The translations under genes and the position numbers were made by a program. From Flammeovirgaceae bacterium UBA2366 (GTDB lineage Bacteria > Bacteroidota > Bacteroidia > Cytophagales > Cyclobacteriaceae): a stretch of 64,000 bases of DNA. The notes below the pieces were generated by a model. It ran no database searches. It was not told the origin of the DNA and saw only the letters and a program-made list of their open reading frames with translations. Where the stretch lies: contig DDTK01000014.1 in assembly GCA_002344065.1 (NCBI GenBank), positions 62,001 to 126,000 of the forward strand, given 5' to 3'. Below, piece after piece: positions 1-8,456 of the stretch. The first letter of the stretch is position 1. Each line of letters begins with the position of its first letter.

Positions 1-111
1 CATTCATGAACACAGTGCGTCCCAACAGCGAACACACCAGGTTAAAGGATTTTTAACTTGCTTTTGGAGCATTGGTGTACTATTTTCAGGGCCTTAACTA
101 AAACATGTATT

Positions 112-2919
112 ATGATGCGTAAGACTCTTATTTGGATGCTTTTGTTGCTCATAGCCAGTACAGGTTATGCACAAAAGAAAAAATCAAAAACCACGGATAA
201 AACACCCGTTGAAACAGCCGTCCCCGCGGCCGAGGTAAAGCCACAAATACCCCCACCGGTTAAAGTCACTTCAGTGGAAGGTATTACCGAATACCGGCTA
301 CACAATGGGCTAAGGGTATTGCTTTTCCCTGATAACTCAAAGCAAACCTTTACCCTGAATGTAACCTACCTGGTCGGTTCAAAGCATGAGAACTACGGTG
401 AAACCGGGATGGCTCATTTGCTCGAGCATCTGGTCTTTAAAGGAACACCTAAGTATCCGTTTAATATCATGAAGGAACTGGAAGATCGGGGTGGGAACTT
501 TAATGGAACTACCTCACTGGATAGAACAAACTATTTTGAAATTCTCACGGCCACAGATGAAAACTTAAAATGGGCTATTGAAATGGAGGCCGACCGTATG
601 GTAAACTCGTTTATCGCTAAAAAAGATCTCGATAGCGAAATGACAGTGGTTAGGAATGAGTATGAAAGTGGAGAGAACAGCCCGATTGGTGTTTTATTTA
701 AAAAATTATCAGGCGCAGCCTACCAATGGCACAGCTATGGTAAGTCAACTATCGGAGAACGTTCTGATATTGAAAATGTTTCCATCGAAAGACTCCAGGC
801 CTTTTATAAGAAGTATTACCAGCCTGACAATGCCGTTGTTGTGTTGGCGGGTAAATTTGATGAAGGTAAAACATTGAATTACATCACTGAGTTTTTTGGA
901 GCTATTCCAAAACCCACACGCGAACTTCAATCTTTTTATACCCGAGAACCAACACAGGATGGTGAGCGTGTAGTTACCGTGAAACGTGTTGGTGATGTTC
1001 AGTATGCCGCTGTTGCGTATCACATTCCTTCCGGATCACACGAAGATTATCCATCCATTGCAGTGCTCTCGAATATTTTAACTACACAACCTTCCGGCAG
1101 ATTGTATAAAGCTCTGGTCGATTCGAAAAAAGCAAGTTCAGTGTTTTCATTGACCCGGGCTACTAAAGAACCTGGTATTATGATGGCTTTTGCAGAAGTG
1201 CTTAAAGAAAAATCATTGGATGATGCACGCACCACGATGGTAAAAACATTCAATGAAGTGGTGAAAAATCCTCCAACCAAGGAAGAAGTGGATCGGGCGA
1301 AAGGCGAAATTTTAAAACAATTTGAATTGAATTTCAATAATGCCGATCGTATTGGGATTTTCCTGAGCGAATATATCGCCATGGGCGATTGGCGCTTATT
1401 CTTCCTTTACCGCGATAGAATTGAAAAGGTTACTCCAGATGATGTACTTAGAGTTGCTAAAGAATATCTGAAAGACGATAACAGAACAGTTGGATTGTTT
1501 ATCCCTACTGAAAAACCTGATCGCTCAGAGATACCCGGTGAGCCGGATGTGGCTGCTTTGGTGAAAGACTATAAAGGAAAACAAGCTATTGCCAGTGGTG
1601 AAGAATTTGATCCTTCTCCGGCTAATATTGAAAGCAGAACACAACGCAGCACCTTACCTAATGGTATGAAGGTAGCTTACCTCGCAAAGAAAACACGCGG
1701 TGAGTCTGTACAATTGCGTATGACCCTACGCTTTGGTGATGAAAAAAACCTGGCAAACAAAGGAACAATAGGTCAGTATACCGCCAGCATGCTGGATAAG
1801 GGAACATCGAAGATGACACGCCAACAAATTAAAGATGAATTTGACCGGCTAAAAGCCAGGGTATCCATCTTTGGCGGAGCAACTTCTGCCAGTGTATCCA
1901 TTGAAACAACAGGACCTAATCTGGCCGAAACATTAAAACTGGTGGGTCATATTTTAAAGGAAGCCTCCTTCCCTGCCGAGGAATTTGAGAAACTTAAAAG
2001 TGAGCGAATTGCAGGTATCGAATCACAACGAACCGAACCTCAGGCAGTGGCTTCCATACGTTTACAAAAATATACTTCTCCCTATCCGAAAGGTGACCCA
2101 CGCTACGCTGAGGATTTTGATGAATCGTTAGCATCTATTAAAGCGCTAAAGCTTGATGATCTTAAAAAATTCCATAAAGATTTTTACGGAGCTAACAATG
2201 GAACTTTGGCCATTTCTGGTGATTTTAACAGTTCAGAAATAAACTCCATTATTACCGAACAGTTTGGAAACTGGAAGAGTCCTGCCAATTTCAAAAGGCT
2301 GGAGGCACGGATCAAAAAAGTACAACCCATCGATGAAAAATTGGAGACACCCGACAAAGCCAATGCTTTCTTTCTTGCACAATACACATGGGAATACAGT
2401 GATAGCGAACCAGATTACGCAGCATTGGAACTGGGCCAGTATATGCTCGGAGGCGGAACAGCCTCCCGATTGTTCTCTCGCATAAGAGGTAAAGAAGGTA
2501 TTAGCTATGGTGTAGGCTCCTTCTTCAATGCAGGAAATCTGGATAAGGTAGGAACCTTTACAGCTTACGCCATTTACGCCCCAGAAAATGTTGGAAAGTT
2601 GGAAGAAGTCTTCAAAGAAGAAATTCTTAAAGCGGTTAACGAGGGATTTACTGCGGAAGAAGTGGAAGCTGCCAAATCGGGTTGGCTGCAGTCTCGATCA
2701 GTAAACCGTGCACAGGATGCGTCCGTGGCCTCTTCATTAAACAACTATTTGTTCACCAGTCGTACTATGAAGTGGGATGAAGAACTGGAAAAGAAAGTTC
2801 AGGCTCTTACAGTGACAGAAATAAATGCAGCCATGAAGAAACACCTGAATTATGACAACCTTAACATGGTAAAAGCCGGTGATTTCGCGAAAGCAAAAGC
2901 GAAAGCAGAAGAAAAGTAA
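112..2919 (+). CDS. M16 family zinc metallopeptidase, two-domain, secreted
   Basis: A 935-aa pitrilysin/insulinase-like peptidase probably acting in the periplasm. The start at 112 puts a signal peptide at residues 1-21 (hydrophobic WMLLLLIAS, then YAQ); the frame is open upstream to a TTG at 58 that would spoil it. The inverted zinc motif HLLEH is at 102-106, and E183 follows it by 76 residues, the classic HxxEH-x76-E spacing, so the first M16 domain looks catalytic. A second M16 unit begins near residue 510 with no HxxEH and is presumably the inactive partner half. Family members degrade peptides inside a clam-shell chamber; the substrate here is unknown. A hairpin follows 22 nt after the stop. 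Confidence 0.93.
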   Translation: MMRKTLIWMLLLLIASTGYAQKKKSKTTDKTPVETAVPAAEVKPQIPPPVKVTSVEGITEYRLHNGLRVLLFPDNSKQTFTLNVTYLVGSKHENYGETGMAHLLEHLVFKGTPKYPFNIMKELEDRGGNFNGTTSLDRTNYFEILTATDENLKWAIEMEADRMVNSFIAKKDLDSEMTVVRNEYESGENSPIGVLFKKLSGAAYQWHSYGKSTIGERSDIENVSIERLQAFYKKYYQPDNAVVVLAGKFDEGKTLNYITEFFGAIPKPTRELQSFYTREPTQDGERVVTVKRVGDVQYAAVAYHIPSGSHEDYPSIAVLSNILTTQPSGRLYKALVDSKKASSVFSLTRATKEPGIMMAFAEVLKEKSLDDARTTMVKTFNEVVKNPPTKEEVDRAKGEILKQFELNFNNADRIGIFLSEYIAMGDWRLFFLYRDRIEKVTPDDVLRVAKEYLKDDNRTVGLFIPTEKPDRSEIPGEPDVAALVKDYKGKQAIASGEEFDPSPANIESRTQRSTLPNGMKVAYLAKKTRGESVQLRMTLRFGDEKNLANKGTIGQYTASMLDKGTSKMTRQQIKDEFDRLKARVSIFGGATSASVSIETTGPNLAETLKLVGHILKEASFPAEEFEKLKSERIAGIESQRTEPQAVASIRLQKYTSPYPKGDPRYAEDFDESLASIKALKLDDLKKFHKDFYGANNGTLAISGDFNSSEINSIITEQFGNWKSPANFKRLEARIKKVQPIDEKLETPDKANAFFLAQYTWEYSDSEPDYAALELGQYMLGGGTASRLFSRIRGKEGISYGVGSFFNAGNLDKVGTFTAYAIYAPENVGKLEEVFKEEILKAVNEGFTAEEVEAAKSGWLQSRSVNRAQDASVASSLNNYLFTSRTMKWDEELEKKVQALTVTEINAAMKKHLNYDNLNMVKAGDFAKAKAKAEEK

Positions 2920-2941
2920 TGATCCAGGATACATTAAACCT

Positions 2942-2970
2942 AAAAGAGGCCCGACAAATGGGCCTCTTTT
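2942..2970. terminator. Bidirectional rho-independent terminator
   Basis: A perfect 11-bp stem (AAAAGAGGCCC at 2942-2952, its complement at 2960-2970) with a 7-nt loop lies between two convergent genes. A/T ends on both arms let it work in both directions. It overlaps the stop codon of the minus-strand gene at 2969. Confidence 0.9.
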
Positions 2971-3556
2971 AGTTTAGATGAAATAAATCACGGCTGACCT
3001 CTTCACGCTGTAGTAAATGCATTTGAAATTTCACCCTGGTCAGCAACAGTCGTTCACGCTGGGCCTCATCAGCCAATAAGAATGTATAACGTTCGTTAAT
3101 GTCAAGACTGAGTTCCTGGGCTATGGAGTATACACTGAAAAATCCCTGATGACGTGTGATCTTACGCTTAATCAAATATTCCTGAAACAACTCACCCAGT
3201 TTTCCACCCGCCAATTCAAGTTCGTTCACATTCCAAAAACGAACCTCCCCACCCGGGTACATTTTAGACTTATACGTGCGGAACAAGGTATCCATATGAA
3301 ACACATCTACACACTTAACAATAATATCGGATTCCCCTCCCGGATATCGCTTGATAACGCTTTCCAGTTTCATAAGGGAACCAATCCTTTCAGTATTAAT
3401 CGTGTGGTTGAAAAAGATACCAAAACTCACATCTGAATTTTCCGCATCCTGCAGGAGCTGCTGGTAGCGAGGCTCGAATATATGCAAAGGCACCAATTCC
3501 CCCGGAAGGGGCAAAATGGAGAGCGGAAACATGGGGATTGTCGTTGGTCCTGACAT
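2969..3556 (-). CDS. LON substrate-binding-domain protein
   Basis: A 195-aa cytoplasmic protein made almost entirely of the N-terminal substrate-binding domain of Lon protease (PF02190 type). The hallmark opening is visible at residues 8-30: MFPLSILPLPGE followed by PLHIFEPRYQQL. There is no AAA or protease domain. Standalone proteins of this type are common in bacteria and their function is not settled; substrate recruitment or an adaptor role is a guess. The gene lies 29 nt downstream of apt on the same strand and probably shares its promoter. Confidence 0.88.
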   Translation of the reverse strand: MSGPTTIPMFPLSILPLPGELVPLHIFEPRYQQLLQDAENSDVSFGIFFNHTINTERIGSLMKLESVIKRYPGGESDIIVKCVDVFHMDTLFRTYKSKMYPGGEVRFWNVNELELAGGKLGELFQEYLIKRKITRHQGFFSVYSIAQELSLDINERYTFLLADEAQRERLLLTRVKFQMHLLQREEVSRDLFHLN

Positions 3557-3585
3557 ACTGATGTAACAAGAAAACGGGAAATAAG

Positions 3586-4119
3586 TTAATACGTTACCAG
3601 GCAGTCAGGGTTTACCCCAAACTCCTTGCTTAACCTTTCATAGCCTGGCAAAAATGAAAGGTTAATTAAAAACGAAAAACCGGCCACCTTACCACCGGAT
3701 TGCTTTACCAGTCTCGCAGCTGCAGCTGCGGTGCCTCCGGTTGCTAATAAATCATCATGCACCAGTACATTCCAGTCCTTTTTTACTGCATCTATGTGCA
3801 TTTCAATAGCCGCTGTTCCGTACTCCAACGAATACTTCTCAGCTAATGTTGTGTACGGGAGTTTACCTACTTTGCGCACAGGAAGAAAACTGCACTTCAA
3901 TTCGCGTGCTAAAATGCCACCCAAAATAAAGCCACGGGCTTCTACAGCAGCAATGGCATCAATCTTTTGAGACTGGAACCGGTTCACCATCTCATCAACG
4001 GTTAAACGCAAAAGATCAGGATCAGCCAACAATGGAGTAATATCCTTAAAGACAATTCCAGGTTTTGGATAATCAAACACATCCCGGATAGCACCCTTTA
4101 TCTTTTCTTCCAACAACAT
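3586..4119 (-). CDS. apt: Adenine phosphoribosyltransferase
   Basis: Converts adenine and PRPP to AMP and pyrophosphate (purine salvage, cytoplasm). At 177 aa it has normal family length. The N-terminal YPKPGIVFKDITPLL segment (17-31) is diagnostic for Apt, and the PRPP-binding loop is VLVHDDLLATGGTA at 118-131, with the acidic pair D122-D123. ATG start. A good Bacteroidota-type promoter lies just upstream (4140-4168), and the LON-domain gene follows. Confidence 0.96.
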   Translation of the reverse strand: MLLEEKIKGAIRDVFDYPKPGIVFKDITPLLADPDLLRLTVDEMVNRFQSQKIDAIAAVEARGFILGGILARELKCSFLPVRKVGKLPYTTLAEKYSLEYGTAAIEMHIDAVKKDWNVLVHDDLLATGGTAAAAARLVKQSGGKVAGFSFLINLSFLPGYERLSKEFGVNPDCLVTY

Positions 4120-4139
4120 GAACGAATTTTATAACTTGC

Positions 4140-4168
4140 CAAAAATACAGGAGTGTGTCTGGAATCAA
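4140..4168 (-). promoter_or_regulatory. Promoter of apt (TTG-N18-TATTTTTG)
   Basis: On the minus strand TTG (plus 4166-4168) is followed after 18 nt by TATTTTTG (plus 4140-4147), an exact match to the Bacteroidota -7 element TAnnTTTG with its -33 TTG. The implied leader before the apt ATG is roughly 15 nt. Confidence 0.65.
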
Positions 4169-4194
4169 AACAAAACCATTAATTCATTTCAATA

Positions 4195-4611
4195 ATGAGA
4201 ATCATTACCCGAATGCTGGAAGATGAAGTGTACGAAGCATCAAATGCAGCTGGTCATACGATAACTATGGATATGCGGGCGGTTGAACTAAAGCAGGCCC
4301 AGTCCCCCACTGAACTACTGCTATCTTCCGTAGCGGGTTGTGGAGCGGTGGACATTGTGGTTATACTTAAAAAAAGAAAAAAAACGATTCAGGATTTTAC
4401 CATTGAAACAACCGGGGTTCGAAGAGATGAAACACCACGGAAATTCACAGCTATACATTGTAAATACATTGTTACATCACCCGATGTAACTACTGAAGAA
4501 CTTGATAAAGCAGCTGCTCTCTCCCTGGAGAAGTATTGTTCTGTGGCCGCATCGCTTAATAGCGAGATTACATACTCCGTTGAGGTGAAAACAAGTAACC
4601 AGAAGCCATAG
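4195..4611 (+). CDS. OsmC family peroxiredoxin-like protein
   Basis: A 138-aa protein of the OsmC/Ohr superfamily, which reduces organic peroxides using two cysteines. Both are present in the expected contexts: C49 in SVAGCGAVD and C115 in EKYCSVAAS. The segment SPTELLLSSVAGC is typical of the OsmC branch. The closest group is the YhfA-like OsmC type, so peroxidase activity is likely but the physiological substrate is not defined. It is divergent from apt across 75 bp and convergent with hutI, with a REP-like element between them. Confidence 0.9.
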   Translation: MRIITRMLEDEVYEASNAAGHTITMDMRAVELKQAQSPTELLLSSVAGCGAVDIVVILKKRKKTIQDFTIETTGVRRDETPRKFTAIHCKYIVTSPDVTTEELDKAAALSLEKYCSVAASLNSEITYSVEVKTSNQKP

Positions 4612-4614
4612 TTG

Positions 4615-4669
4615 CTCATTGCGAGGGATTCTGCCTGCCGGTCAGGCAGGGAACGACCGAAGCAATCTC
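4615..4669. repeat. REP-like palindromic element
   Basis: Between two convergent stops lies CTCATTGCGAG, then a hairpin CTGCCTG-CCGGT-CAGGCAG (4631-4649), then GAAGCAATCTC. Read on the minus strand, the GAGATTGCTTCG...CTCGCAATGAG frame matches a dispersed extragenic element seen in many bacterial genomes (established pattern, from memory). It may also act as a transcription stop between osmC and hutI. Only one copy is in this window. Confidence 0.6.
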
Positions 4670-4698
4670 ATGCTCACAATCGAAAATCGGTCGGCTTT

Positions 4699-5940
4699 TC
4701 AGTTTATAATGCTCCCATTGAGGATAACCATATCGATAAGGTCGCTCCCAAAAGCGTAGGGCAGAAAAGCTACGGAAGGCATGGGCTTAGTAATAAACAC
4801 ATTAGCTACCTTACCCAACGTGATGCTACCATGGGTTTGTTCAAGCTCCAGGGCACAGGCTGTATTTAATGTAGCGGCATTGATGGCTTCTTCCGGTGTC
4901 ATCTTCATTTTAATGCACGCCAAGGCTGTCATTAACGACATATTACCTGAAGGGGCGCTGCCGGGATTATAATCGGAAGCAATAGCAATCGGTAAGCCCG
5001 CATCAATCATTTTTCTGGCCGGAGGAAACGGCAATCCTAAAAAGAAAGCCGCTCCAGGAAGTGCGGTTGGCATCACCGTGCTTTCCATGAGCAGTTCAAT
5101 TTCTTCATCTCCAATATTTTCAAGGTGATCAACGCTTAATGCCTTTGTTTTAATGCCAACTTGTACGCCACCGGAGCGATGGAGTTGGTTTGCATGTATG
5201 CGAGGCTTCAAGCCGAAGTGTTTTCCCCGTTCAACAATTCGTTCGGTTTCATCAGCAGTAAAGAATCCCTGTTCGCAAAATACATCAATGTAATCGGCTA
5301 GTTTTTCTCCGGCTACGGCCGGAATCATTTCCTGAAGAATTTGTTCGATGTAATCTTCTTTCTCCATATCCTTCGGCACAGCATGTGCACCGAGGAAAGT
5401 GGTTCGAACCGTGAGGGCTGTTTCCTTACCTATCCGCTTAGCCACCCGAAGCATTTTCAACTCGTCTTTTGTGGTTAATCCATAGCCGCTTTTAATTTCC
5501 ACAGCTCCCGTTCCCGATTTAATAATTTCATGTGCCCTTTTTAGGGAACGTTCAAATAATTCTTCTTCAGAAGTTTGCTGAAGTTTTTTTGCTGAATTTA
5601 AAATACCCCCACCACTGGCAGCAATCTGCTCATAAGTTGCTCCCTTAATCTTCATCACAAATTCTTCTTCACGACTAGCTGCAAAAACAAGGTGGGTGTG
5701 TGAATCGACAAACGAAGGAAAGACAAACCTGTTAGAGGCATCTATTGTCGTAGTTGCCTGATAATTTTCCGGTAAGTCATCCATAGTGCCATACGCTGCA
5801 AACTTGCCGTCAGCTATAGCGAGGTAAGCATTGTTAAAAATGGGCAACTTGCCCAAAGCAGCTCCTTTAAGAGGTAGTGAAATTTCTTCCCTGACTTGAA
5901 CGAGCCCTTTGCAGTTAAGGATGAGAATATCCCAAGCCAC
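4699..5940 (-). CDS. hutI: Imidazolonepropionase
   Basis: Third step of histidine degradation: hydrolyses 4-imidazolone-5-propionate to N-formimino-L-glutamate. The 413-aa length is normal for the amidohydrolase family. The metal-binding HTH is at 81-83 (FVDSHTHLVF), and the HutI segment ATYEQIAASGGGILNSA is clear. Start is GTG at 5940, 6 nt after the upstream stop. The other hut genes are not in the window, so the pathway must be scattered or lie elsewhere. Confidence 0.95.
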   Translation of the reverse strand: MAWDILILNCKGLVQVREEISLPLKGAALGKLPIFNNAYLAIADGKFAAYGTMDDLPENYQATTTIDASNRFVFPSFVDSHTHLVFAASREEEFVMKIKGATYEQIAASGGGILNSAKKLQQTSEEELFERSLKRAHEIIKSGTGAVEIKSGYGLTTKDELKMLRVAKRIGKETALTVRTTFLGAHAVPKDMEKEDYIEQILQEMIPAVAGEKLADYIDVFCEQGFFTADETERIVERGKHFGLKPRIHANQLHRSGGVQVGIKTKALSVDHLENIGDEEIELLMESTVMPTALPGAAFFLGLPFPPARKMIDAGLPIAIASDYNPGSAPSGNMSLMTALACIKMKMTPEEAINAATLNTACALELEQTHGSITLGKVANVFITKPMPSVAFLPYAFGSDLIDMVILNGSIIN

Positions 5941-5946
5941 GAAAAA

Positions 5947-6996
5947 TTATTTACCGAAGGCTTCTACCTTGTAATCAAGATTAGTACTGTATACCGGAAA
6001 GCTTATCTTCAGCATGGCAAAGAATCCGCGACCATCAACACTTGGACGATAGCCAGCTTCCGCACCATACGACCAACTCAGCGTCCGGTTGAATTTTCCT
6101 TCAATACCGGCACGAAAACCGAATGTGTTGGTTTTTATGGCATCAATTGAATAAGTTCTACGATCCGCTAAAATGGGATCTCCGTTGGCATCTTTAGGGG
6201 TGTAAACAATATCATCAAGCGTTATCCAGGGTGAAATGAGTATGTCGAAATAAGTGGTTAAGATTAAATCGTCTACACCTGTTTCAAATTTATCGAAGCT
6301 TACTGCTACATTTCTGATCCACGTTAACGATCCACCCACGTAAAAACCTTTCGTTGAAATATTAGAGAAAACATCAATGTCGGTTGGCAGGCCATTACCC
6401 TCACTATTTTTAAGATCGGCCTGGGTTAACCCTTGAGCTTCAAGCGCCCGATTGATATCGGTTGAGCTATCCCAGATTATTCCACCTAAACGTGCACCAT
6501 AAATTTTCCGGACTTTACACGGTATTTCAGCATTTAACGGAACACGTGCCGCCCATTTATTTCCTTTGTAACTGTTCTTAAACAAAAACATTTTTGTTTT
6601 AGAGCTCTCAGTAAAATCTTTGATGTGGTAGGTACCACCAAATTCAAAGTAATTATAAACCTCAGTTCGGTTGTCTACATCGCTGATTTTTTCGGCCAGA
6701 TCGCGGGAAAAATCATAGAAAGTTTTGCTGTATGTTTTTCTGAAATGAGCTTTAAAATCCAATTTGTCATTCAGGTAATAATTTGCCTCAAGTCCAAATC
6801 CAGCGTTCACGTTGGTGGCAAATAACTCACCGTACAGGGGTTGAAAGTGTACAAAGAGCTTGTTTATGGAGTAAGGCTCGTCATAAATCTCTTCATAGGT
6901 AACGGCCGTTTTATCCTTGCGGTCATCCTGGCCAACTGCAACGGTTATCATAGCCATGAGGCATATTACCGTAAAAAATTGCTTCCCTGTACTCAT
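5947..6996 (-). CDS. Unknown secreted protein, probable outer-membrane beta-barrel
   Basis: 349 aa with a signal peptide (residues 1-22, ending AVGQ). I do not recognise the family. Alternating hydrophobic and polar stretches, aromatic-rich strands (HFQPLYGELFATNVNAGFGL, NYFEFGGTYHI, FGFRAGIEGKFN) and a C-terminal FAMLKISFPVYS strand suggest an outer-membrane barrel. It sits 6 nt upstream of hutI and is probably cotranscribed with it, but no functional link is evident. Confidence 0.7.
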   Translation of the reverse strand: MSTGKQFFTVICLMAMITVAVGQDDRKDKTAVTYEEIYDEPYSINKLFVHFQPLYGELFATNVNAGFGLEANYYLNDKLDFKAHFRKTYSKTFYDFSRDLAEKISDVDNRTEVYNYFEFGGTYHIKDFTESSKTKMFLFKNSYKGNKWAARVPLNAEIPCKVRKIYGARLGGIIWDSSTDINRALEAQGLTQADLKNSEGNGLPTDIDVFSNISTKGFYVGGSLTWIRNVAVSFDKFETGVDDLILTTYFDILISPWITLDDIVYTPKDANGDPILADRRTYSIDAIKTNTFGFRAGIEGKFNRTLSWSYGAEAGYRPSVDGRGFFAMLKISFPVYSTNLDYKVEAFGK

Positions 6997-7102
6997 AAGA
7001 AGGTTTCTATAAGAGGTAAAAGTAATAAAATTATGTCTATAAATAGTGGTCCATTACCCCCCGTAACCCCTCAGATGTAATATTCAAAACCAAATTGATC
7101 AA

Positions 7103-7972
7103 TTAATGACCTTGGTTCTTATGCCTGACTTTTGCTTTCGAAGCATGCCTTGGCTCATAAATGAGTCGAAGAAAGGAGCTTAATCGCTCCCTTTCTTTTG
7201 AAACCGGTATCCCTTGCACAATGCCAATCATTAAGGCATCGTGGATTACTACCCGCATTTGAGGGCGTATAACCATTTCAAACTCGGAGCCCATAAACAA
7301 CATGTTAAATTCAACGCCCAGAAAATTTCGAGTCTGAGGAATCATATAATGAAGGTTTGAATTCAATTCATAGGCAGATCTCCACTTATTGGTTTCAAAA
7401 TCGAGATGAGCTTGCGGGCCTGTATAAATTAGCGTATGCCAATCCTTAAAGCGCTTCGCGGCTATAAAGAATGGATTAAACAAATTGCCTTGAAACAAAT
7501 TATTAAAACCTATATTACTTAAATCAGTAAATTCCATTTCATTAATATACCCTAAGGCGAGTGATGTCTGAAGTTTTTCAGAAACCAAAAAAGTCCATTG
7601 AGCAGCCGTTTTTATAGACTCAATTCTATCAGAAGGCTTTTCGGCATTTAAACCATTAGGTGCGCGCATATAAAACGTTACCGGCACTTCAATCTCCAAT
7701 CCAAGCCGGTTAACTGGTGCCCATTCATATTCTATTAAAGCTTCATACTGATCGAACCGAAGTTTATCCTTCATTCCAAAACCAACGTTCCACTCCTTCT
7801 CACCTTTATGGGCACCTAAATCCCGAATCAAATCGATATAAAGAGGTTCAGCATGCAGAACTTTATAAGGTAGCCTTTTCTCATCCGCTACCACGCTGGA
7901 GTCATAATCCTGTGCAAGACTATCGACTGTAAATAACAAATAACTTAATATAATAAGCTTACTTACTTTCAT
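7103..7972 (-). CDS. Unknown outer-membrane-type protein (HAEPLYIDL family)
   Basis: 289 aa with a signal peptide (cut after SLAQ, about residue 21). The mature start contains HAEPLYIDLIRDLGAHKG followed by EWNVGFG, a motif I recall as recurrent in Bacteroidota envelope proteins of unknown role. Later strands (LGLEIEVPVTFYM, WTFLVSEKLQTSLALGYI) look like beta-barrel hairpins. The C-terminus is basic and lacks a typical terminal aromatic strand. It follows a small secreted ORF by 78 nt on the same strand. Confidence 0.7.
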   Translation of the reverse strand: MKVSKLIILSYLLFTVDSLAQDYDSSVVADEKRLPYKVLHAEPLYIDLIRDLGAHKGEKEWNVGFGMKDKLRFDQYEALIEYEWAPVNRLGLEIEVPVTFYMRAPNGLNAEKPSDRIESIKTAAQWTFLVSEKLQTSLALGYINEMEFTDLSNIGFNNLFQGNLFNPFFIAAKRFKDWHTLIYTGPQAHLDFETNKWRSAYELNSNLHYMIPQTRNFLGVEFNMLFMGSEFEMVIRPQMRVVIHDALMIGIVQGIPVSKERERLSSFLRLIYEPRHASKAKVRHKNQGH

Positions 7973-8050
7973 ATGATCAACTAATGAATAGAAATGAATA
8001 CAATACGGGTGTGTCCCGCAGAACTAACTAAAAAAAATAGAATAAAAGCG

Positions 8051-8404
8051 TTACGCTTCGGGAGGAGGATTATTAATAGAAATAAACACCTTCAGAACAG
8101 GTGCAGCATTGAAAGACAGATTTGCTATTTCCGCAATCATCAGATTTTGCCGAATAAGCAGGTTTGCATTCTTGAAAGAACTAAATAGTTTGATGGCACT
8201 ACTAAAATGCTCGGATTCACTTTCACGTTCGTCTCCGGGTTGATTATCCTGAATATCGAGGCACACCTCCATAACAAACTCTGTTAAGGAGTTTATTGGA
8301 TCGGGCGCAGTTAAAAAGATATCACTTTGCATTGTTTCCAGCGGATGAAACAAAACAATATTTATAATAACACCCAGAAAAAAATAAGCTTTTAACCTGT
8401 GCAT
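8051..8404 (-). CDS. Small unknown secreted or membrane-anchored protein
   Basis: 117 aa counted from the ATG at 8404; the open frame extends to 8512 but would overlap the upstream gene. The N-terminus MHRLKAYFFLGVIINIVLF is a plausible signal peptide or anchor. The rest contains an acidic stretch (DERESESEH) and an amphipathic C-terminal half, with no recognisable domain. It precedes the HAEPLYIDL-type gene, so the two may form an operon. It could be lineage-specific; confidence that it is expressed is moderate. Confidence 0.5.
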   Translation of the reverse strand: MHRLKAYFFLGVIINIVLFHPLETMQSDIFLTAPDPINSLTEFVMEVCLDIQDNQPGDERESESEHFSSAIKLFSSFKNANLLIRQNLMIAEIANLSFNAAPVLKVFISINNPPPEA

Positions 8405-8456
8405 ACCAGTACAAACATAACGCTTTGGCAAACAAAAATTATACCACTGAAGAAAA

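Noticed and set aside
1..7. ATG codons reading leftward off the window edge (plus CAT at 1-3 and 5-7)
   Set aside because: Could be the start of a divergent gene, but no coding sequence is visible to support it.
4612..4869. 85-aa plus-strand frame after osmC
   Set aside because: Runs through the REP-like element and into hutI on the other strand; no motif.
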